A DNA stretch of 23,878 nt, taken from assembly GCF_946886695.1 (NCBI RefSeq), contig NZ_CAMPJD010000059.1:1-23878 (forward strand), in the 5' to 3' direction. This stretch comes from an uncultured Pseudoxanthomonas sp. Lineage in GTDB: Bacteria; Pseudomonadota; Gammaproteobacteria; Xanthomonadales; Xanthomonadaceae. The position numbers and the translations under genes are program-made. Positions 21,141 to 23,878 of the stretch are shown here, one piece after another; the stretch's first letter is position 1; each line of letters begins with the position of its first letter. The notes beneath the pieces were generated by a model, which was given only the letters and a program-made list of their open reading frames with translations, did not search any database and was not told the DNA's origin.

Positions 21141-21820
21141 TGGACCGCGCATTGGATAGGCTGTTTGTCACCGGCACCGATACGGGCGTGGGCAAGACCG
21201 TCGCCAGCGCGGCCTTGCTGCATGCGTTCCGCGCGCGCGGGTTGCGCGCGGTCGGCATGAAACCGGTCGCCAGTGGCTGTACCTCGACGGCAGCCGGCTG
21301 GCGCAATGACGATGCACTGGCCCTGCAGGCGGCGAGCGATCCCGTGCCGCCGTACGACGACCTCAATCCCTACGCCCTGCCTGCGCCGCTGGCGCCGGAG
21401 ATCGCGGCCCGCGATGCAGGCGTGGACGTCCAGCTGGGGGTGCTGGTATCGGCGTTCGAGCGCCTGCATCCACTGGCTGATCTGGTGCTGGTGGAAGGTG
21501 TGGGCGGCTGGGCCGCGCCGCTGACGGCGACGCTTGATCAACGGCACCTCGTCCAGGAACTGCGGCTGCCGGTGCTGCTGGTGGTGGGCATGCGGTTGGG
21601 CTGCATCAACCATGCGCGGCTCAGCGCGCGCGCGATCCAGGACGACGGTGCGCGTTTGGTCGGCTGGATCGCCAACGAGGTCGATCCGGAGATGGGGCGA
21701 CGGGACGAGAACTTCGCCCTGCTGTCGACGCGCATGCCGGTGCCGTGCTGGGGGAGGTTGCCACATGCGCCGGACATCGACGCCGGCCAGCTCAGCCGGC
21801 ATATCGCGATTCCCCTGTAG
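21140..21820 (+). CDS. bioD: Dethiobiotin synthetase
   Basis: A 226-residue P-loop enzyme that converts 7,8-diaminopelargonate, CO2 and ATP to dethiobiotin, the penultimate step of biotin synthesis; E. coli BioD has 225 residues. Motifs are the P-loop GTDTGVGKT (residues 12-20), the substrate-binding Lys41 in MKPVASG, the LVEGVGGWAAPL segment with its metal-binding Glu, and GWIANEVDP for adenine contact. The ATG at 21140 overlaps the stop of a 22-codon ORF. The TAG stop is part of the GTAG head of REP pair B, so the repeat abuts or has reshaped the gene's end; the length is normal, so little coding sequence seems lost. No other bio gene is in the window, so it lies apart from bioFCHB here. 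Confidence 0.95.
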   Translation: MDRALDRLFVTGTDTGVGKTVASAALLHAFRARGLRAVGMKPVASGCTSTAAGWRNDDALALQAASDPVPPYDDLNPYALPAPLAPEIAARDAGVDVQLGVLVSAFERLHPLADLVLVEGVGGWAAPLTATLDQRHLVQELRLPVLLVVGMRLGCINHARLSARAIQDDGARLVGWIANEVDPEMGRRDENFALLSTRMPVPCWGRLPHAPDIDAGQLSRHIAIPL

Positions 21821-21882
21821 GAGGGCCTTCAGGCCCGACAGGTGCTACCGGAAAGGCATCGGGCCTGAAGGCCCTCCTGCAA
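21816..21882. repeat. Paired REP palindrome (REPIN-like) B, overlapping the bioD stop
   Basis: The left arm TGTAGGAGGGCCTTCAGGCC (continuing CGA) faces an inverted right arm that reads TGCAGGAGGGCCTTCAGGCC (continuing CGATGCC) on the minus strand. Each unit forms GGGCC-TTCA-GGCCC. Compared with pair A the fourth stem base pair is flipped from G-C to C-G while the TTCA loop is kept, so pairing is conserved. It may also help end bioD transcription. Confidence 0.82.
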
Positions 21883-21904
21883 GAAAGCTATGGGTGCGCG
21901 GACA

Positions 21905-21937
21905 ATAAAAAACCCGGCAGCGTGGGGGCTGCCGGGT
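21905..21937 (-). terminator. Intrinsic terminator of the phasin gene
   Basis: On the minus strand ACCCGGCAGC and GCTGCCGGGT form a perfect 10-bp stem with a 6-base loop, directly followed by TTTTTATT. It lies about 60 bp after the phasin stop. Confidence 0.9.
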
Positions 21938-21994
21938 CGGCTGCGCGGAGGGAGGGGGAGCCGCGCAATAAACGAACGGTGGAGCGGGCGGGTC

Positions 21995-22387
21995 TTACTT
22001 GCCCTTGGCGGCCTTGGTCGCCTTGGCCACGGAGGCCTGGACGTTGTCGGTCGCGGTCTCGAACTGGGTCTTCACCAGCTGGCCGAAGGCCTCACCGGTC
22101 TTCAGGCTCAGGCCGAACACTTCCTGGCTGGCGGCGACGACGCGCTCGGCGTTGTCCTTGGCCACCTGCATGCCCTTCGGCCACAGGGTCTTGTAGCCGT
22201 CGAGGTCGCGGGTTTCAGCCAGCTCGCCGAAGAAGGCGGTCGTGGCATCGATGTTCTTTTCGAAGGTCTTCAGCTGCACGCCGAACACGGTCTCGGCGCT
22301 TTCCAGGGCCAGACGGTTGGCGCGCGAGGCAGCGGCGGCGAACTGCTGCGTGAACTGGCTGAAGCTTTCGTTGAATTGCGTGGTCAT
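21995..22387 (-). CDS. Phasin family protein
   Basis: A 130-residue phasin, a small amphipathic helical protein that coats polyhydroxyalkanoate granules. Features are the N-terminal FNESFSQFTQQFAAAASRAN, the phasin-typical NRLALESAETVFGVQLKTFEKNIDATTAFFGELAE block (about 33-67), and a C-terminal helix with an Ala/Lys-rich tail (VAKATKAAKGK). The ATG at 22387 has a good AGGAG Shine-Dalgarno; a start 27 bp upstream would precede that site and is less likely. The gene has its own promoter and terminator, so it is monocistronic. No PHA synthase, PhaR or depolymerase is in the window. Phasin-like proteins can also act as chaperones. Confidence 0.88.
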   Translation of the reverse strand: MTTQFNESFSQFTQQFAAAASRANRLALESAETVFGVQLKTFEKNIDATTAFFGELAETRDLDGYKTLWPKGMQVAKDNAERVVAASQEVFGLSLKTGEAFGQLVKTQFETATDNVQASVAKATKAAKGK

Positions 22388-22426
22388 GGCGTGCTCCTGA
22401 AAGGGGATTTCCATCTGTTGCGACGC

Positions 22427-22455
22427 AGCATAGACACATCCATGTTGCAGTGCAA
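22427..22455 (-). promoter_or_regulatory. Putative phasin promoter with TTGCA-TGCAA inverted repeat
   Basis: On the minus strand TTGCAC (22455-22450) and TATGCT (22432-22427) are separated by exactly 17 bp. The -35 overlaps the inverted repeat TTGCA-C-TGCAA (22445-22455). TGC-rich repeats of this sort resemble binding sites of PhaR-type phasin repressors, so control by granule load is plausible; this is inference. Confidence 0.5.
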
Positions 22456-22523
22456 TAAGTGGCGTATGGAAATCCGACGAACGGTCAGGAGCCGTTAAAA
22501 ATCAAACGCTTGTATGCAGTGGT

Positions 22524-22539
22524 ATGAAACCGGTTTCAT
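22524..22539. promoter_or_regulatory. Perfect 16-bp palindrome, LacI-family-type operator candidate
   Basis: ATGAAACCGGTTTCAT is a perfect palindrome, 3 bp beyond the queD stop and about 70 bp upstream of the phasin -35. The central ACCGGT with flanking TGAA/TTCA fits operators of LacI/GalR-family regulators. No such regulator is in the window. It is too short and lacks a T-run for a terminator. Confidence 0.55.
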
Positions 22540-22542
22540 GCG

Positions 22543-22899
22543 TCACGGGCCGGTATAGCGGCACCCGGACGTGCAGGTTTCATGCACCACGATGGCGCTC
22601 AGCAGCGGCAGCACCGGTTTGGTCTGGTCCCAGATCCACTTCGCGAGCTGCTCGCTGGTCGGGTTCTCCAGGCCGGGGATGTCGTTGAGGTAGTGATGGT
22701 CGAGCCGGTCGTAGATCGGCTTGAAGGCGGCCTTCACGTCGGCGAAGTCCATCACCCAGCCGGCCTGCGGATCGACCGGGCCGGAGAGATGCAATTCGAT
22801 GCGGAACGAATGACCGTGCAGGCGCGCGCACTTGTGCCCATCCGGCACGTGCGGCAGCCGGTGCGCGGCTTCCACGGTGAAGACCTTGAAGATGTCCAT
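22543..22899 (-). CDS. queD: 6-carboxy-tetrahydropterin synthase (QueD / PTPS family)
   Basis: A 118-residue T-fold enzyme (E. coli QueD has 121) that converts 7,8-dihydroneopterin triphosphate to 6-carboxytetrahydropterin in queuosine (7-deazaguanine) synthesis. The zinc ligands are His13 (EAAHRLP), His28 and His30 (LHGHSF), and the catalytic cysteine is Cys24 in [19 protein letters not shown] carries the further active-site His, and [12 protein letters not shown] the substrate-binding Glu. The CxxxHGH spacing favours QueD over eukaryote-type PTPS. There is no Shine-Dalgarno; TAGAAT lies 6 bp before the ATG. It appears monocistronic, flanked by a strong hairpin upstream and a palindrome downstream. 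No other queuosine gene is near. Confidence 0.93.
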   Translation of the reverse strand: MDIFKVFTVEAAHRLPHVPDGHKCARLHGHSFRIELHLSGPVDPQAGWVMDFADVKAAFKPIYDRLDHHYLNDIPGLENPTSEQLAKWIWDQTKPVLPLLSAIVVHETCTSGCRYTGP

Positions 22900-22905
22900 G
22901 CGGCG

Positions 22906-22911
22906 ATTCTA
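22906..22911 (-). promoter_or_regulatory. Putative -10 of queD (leaderless arrangement)
   Basis: TAGAAT on the minus strand (5 of 6 consensus bases) ends 6 bp before the queD ATG, and the gap CGCCGC... offers no ribosome-binding site. It is the same hexamer at nearly the same distance as before msrC. Confidence 0.45.
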
Positions 22912-22928
22912 GTGGGCGTGGCAATAGA

Positions 22929-22956
22929 CGTGCGGCGCCGGTGAGGGCGCCGCACG
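22929..22956. terminator. 11-bp stem-loop between rhlE and queD, likely terminator
   Basis: CGTGCGGCGCC (22929-22939) and GGCGCCGCACG (22946-22956) form a perfect 11-bp stem with a 6-base loop, 9 bp after the helicase stop. No U-run follows in the minus direction, so termination may be inefficient or the element may act as a 3'-end stabiliser. Confidence 0.55.
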
Positions 22957-22965
22957 ATCGACAAC

Positions 22966-23878
22966 TCAGCGGGCAGGGCGTGCCTGGCTGGGGCGCGCAC
23001 CACCGGGGCGGCGGTCGCCCTCGCGACGCGGACCGCTGCTGTGCTTCTTCGGACCGGCGTGGGCGTGGCGCGGGGCCTCGCTGTGCGGACGGCGCGCGTG
23101 CTTCTGCGGGCCGTTGCGGCGCGGAGTGCGCTCGCCGGCGGGCTGTTCGGCCTTGCCCGGCGCACTGTTGCCCCAGCGGATCGGCGTCTGCGGTTCGAAG
23201 CCCGGCACGTCGCGCAGGTCCACGTCGCGGCCCAGCATGCGCACGATGGCGCGCAGGTACTTGGCTTCATCCTGCGCCACCAGCGAGATCGCTTCGCCCG
23301 TCGAACCGTTGCGGCCGGTGCGGCCGATACGGTGCACGTAGTCCTCGGCCACCATCGGCAGGTCGAAGTTGATCACCTGCGGCAGCTGGTCGATGTCGAT
23401 GCCGCGCGCGGCGATGTCGGTCGCCACCAGCACGTTGATGCGGCCGGCCTTGAAGTCGCTGAGCGCGCGCTGGCGGGCACCCTGCGACTTGTTGCCGTGG
23501 ATCGCCGCAGTCTTGATGCCGCTCTTGTCCAGGAACATCGCCAGCTTGTCGCTGCCGTGCTTGGTACGGGCGAACACCAGCGTCTGCAGGCGGCTGTCCT
23601 TGGCCAGCAGATGCAGCAGCAGGTCGCGCTTGCGGCTGCCATCGACCGGGTGGACGCGGTGGGTGATGGTCTCGGCCACGGTGTTCTTGGGCGTGACCTG
23701 GATCTGCTTGGGATCGCGCATGAACTCCATGGCCAGTTCGCGGATCGGCTCGGCGAAGGTGGCGGAGAACAGCATGGTCTGGCGATTCTGCTTGGGCAGC
23801 TTGGCCAGGATGCGCTTGATCGACGGCAGGAAGCCCATGTCGAGCATGCGGTCGGCTTCGTCCAGCACCAGGATCTCG
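22966..23878 (-). CDS. rhlE: DEAD-box RNA helicase, RhlE type, partial (N-terminus beyond right edge)
   Basis: The frame is open at the right edge and gives the last 303 or so residues of a DEAD-box RNA helicase. Helicase motifs in order are II (LDEAD, followed by RMLDMGF), III (SAT in MLFSATF), IV (TLVFARTKH), V (VLVATDIAARGIDI) and VI (HRIGRTGR). Motifs Q, I, Ia and Ib are missing beyond the edge. The RhlE assignment rests on the TMLFSATFAEPIRELA and ARTKHGSDKLAMFL segments. After the RecA-2 domain there is a basic, probably disordered tail of about 80 residues rich in Arg, Pro, Gly and His (PRRNGPQKHARRPHSE and similar), common in RhlE and used for RNA binding. Likely roles are ribosome assembly and mRNA turnover, including at low temperature. 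Confidence 0.92.
   Translation of the reverse strand, partial: EILVLDEADRMLDMGFLPSIKRILAKLPKQNRQTMLFSATFAEPIRELAMEFMRDPKQIQVTPKNTVAETITHRVHPVDGSRKRDLLLHLLAKDSRLQTLVFARTKHGSDKLAMFLDKSGIKTAAIHGNKSQGARQRALSDFKAGRINVLVATDIAARGIDIDQLPQVINFDLPMVAEDYVHRIGRTGRNGSTGEAISLVAQDEAKYLRAIVRMLGRDVDLRDVPGFEPQTPIRWGNSAPGKAEQPAGERTPRRNGPQKHARRPHSEAPRHAHAGPKKHSSGPRREGDRRPGGARPSQARPAR

Overview
The window looks like chromosomal DNA of a gammaproteobacterium of the family Xanthomonadaceae (Xanthomonas / Pseudoxanthomonas / Stenotrophomonas / Lysobacter group; I cannot fix the genus). The reasons are very high GC with dense coding, a fabA-fabB pair, a BtuB receptor under a cobalamin riboswitch, several start codons that appear leaderless, and two paired REP palindromes with a GTAG head, a type known from this family. 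I see no insertion sequence, phage gene, CRISPR array, tRNA or rRNA.

Layout. (1) 1-1859, minus strand: a two-gene cyanophycin-breakdown unit, isoaspartyl dipeptidase followed by cyanophycinase (cut by the left edge). A 37-codon ORF may be coupled to its start. (2) 2254-13409, minus strand: the most notable part, a tightly packed seven-gene operon of about 11 kb. In transcription order it encodes a DUF2170 (YjfI-like) protein with an added N-terminal segment, a PspA/IM30 protein, a YqiJ-like OB-fold membrane protein, a flotillin, a 1769-residue DUF3686/AAA ATPase, a 234-residue helical protein, and a TelA family protein. A consensus -35 box, a 10-bp palindrome in the spacer and no Shine-Dalgarno sequence mark its head. 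(3) 13668-14753, plus: a periplasmic glycerophosphodiester phosphodiesterase. (4) 14760-16483, minus: fabB and fabA for unsaturated fatty acid synthesis. (5) 16699-17781, plus: DNA polymerase IV, converging with (6) 17836-19707, minus: btuB with a cobalamin riboswitch. (7) 20079-20163: a REP pair. (8) 20167-21020, minus: msrC and a TfoX C-terminal-domain protein, divergent from (9) bioD with a possible 22-codon leader. (10) 21816-22387: a second REP pair, a terminator and a phasin gene. (11) 22543-22899: queD. (12) 22966 to the right edge: the C-terminal part of an RhlE-type RNA helicase.

How the genes work together. The seven-gene operon joins parts that all point to the inner membrane: flotillin and YqiJ (membrane microdomains), PspA (an ESCRT-III-related membrane-binding protein), TelA (envelope or tellurite stress) and a very large AAA ATPase. 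A reasonable hypothesis is an inducible membrane-stress or membrane-remodelling machine, possibly autoregulated by its first gene. The individual families are known and partial combinations have been seen in comparative genomics, but I know of no experimental description of the whole assembly. The cyanophycin genes and the phasin both relate to storage granules, but neither the cyanophycin nor the polyhydroxyalkanoate synthase is in the window.
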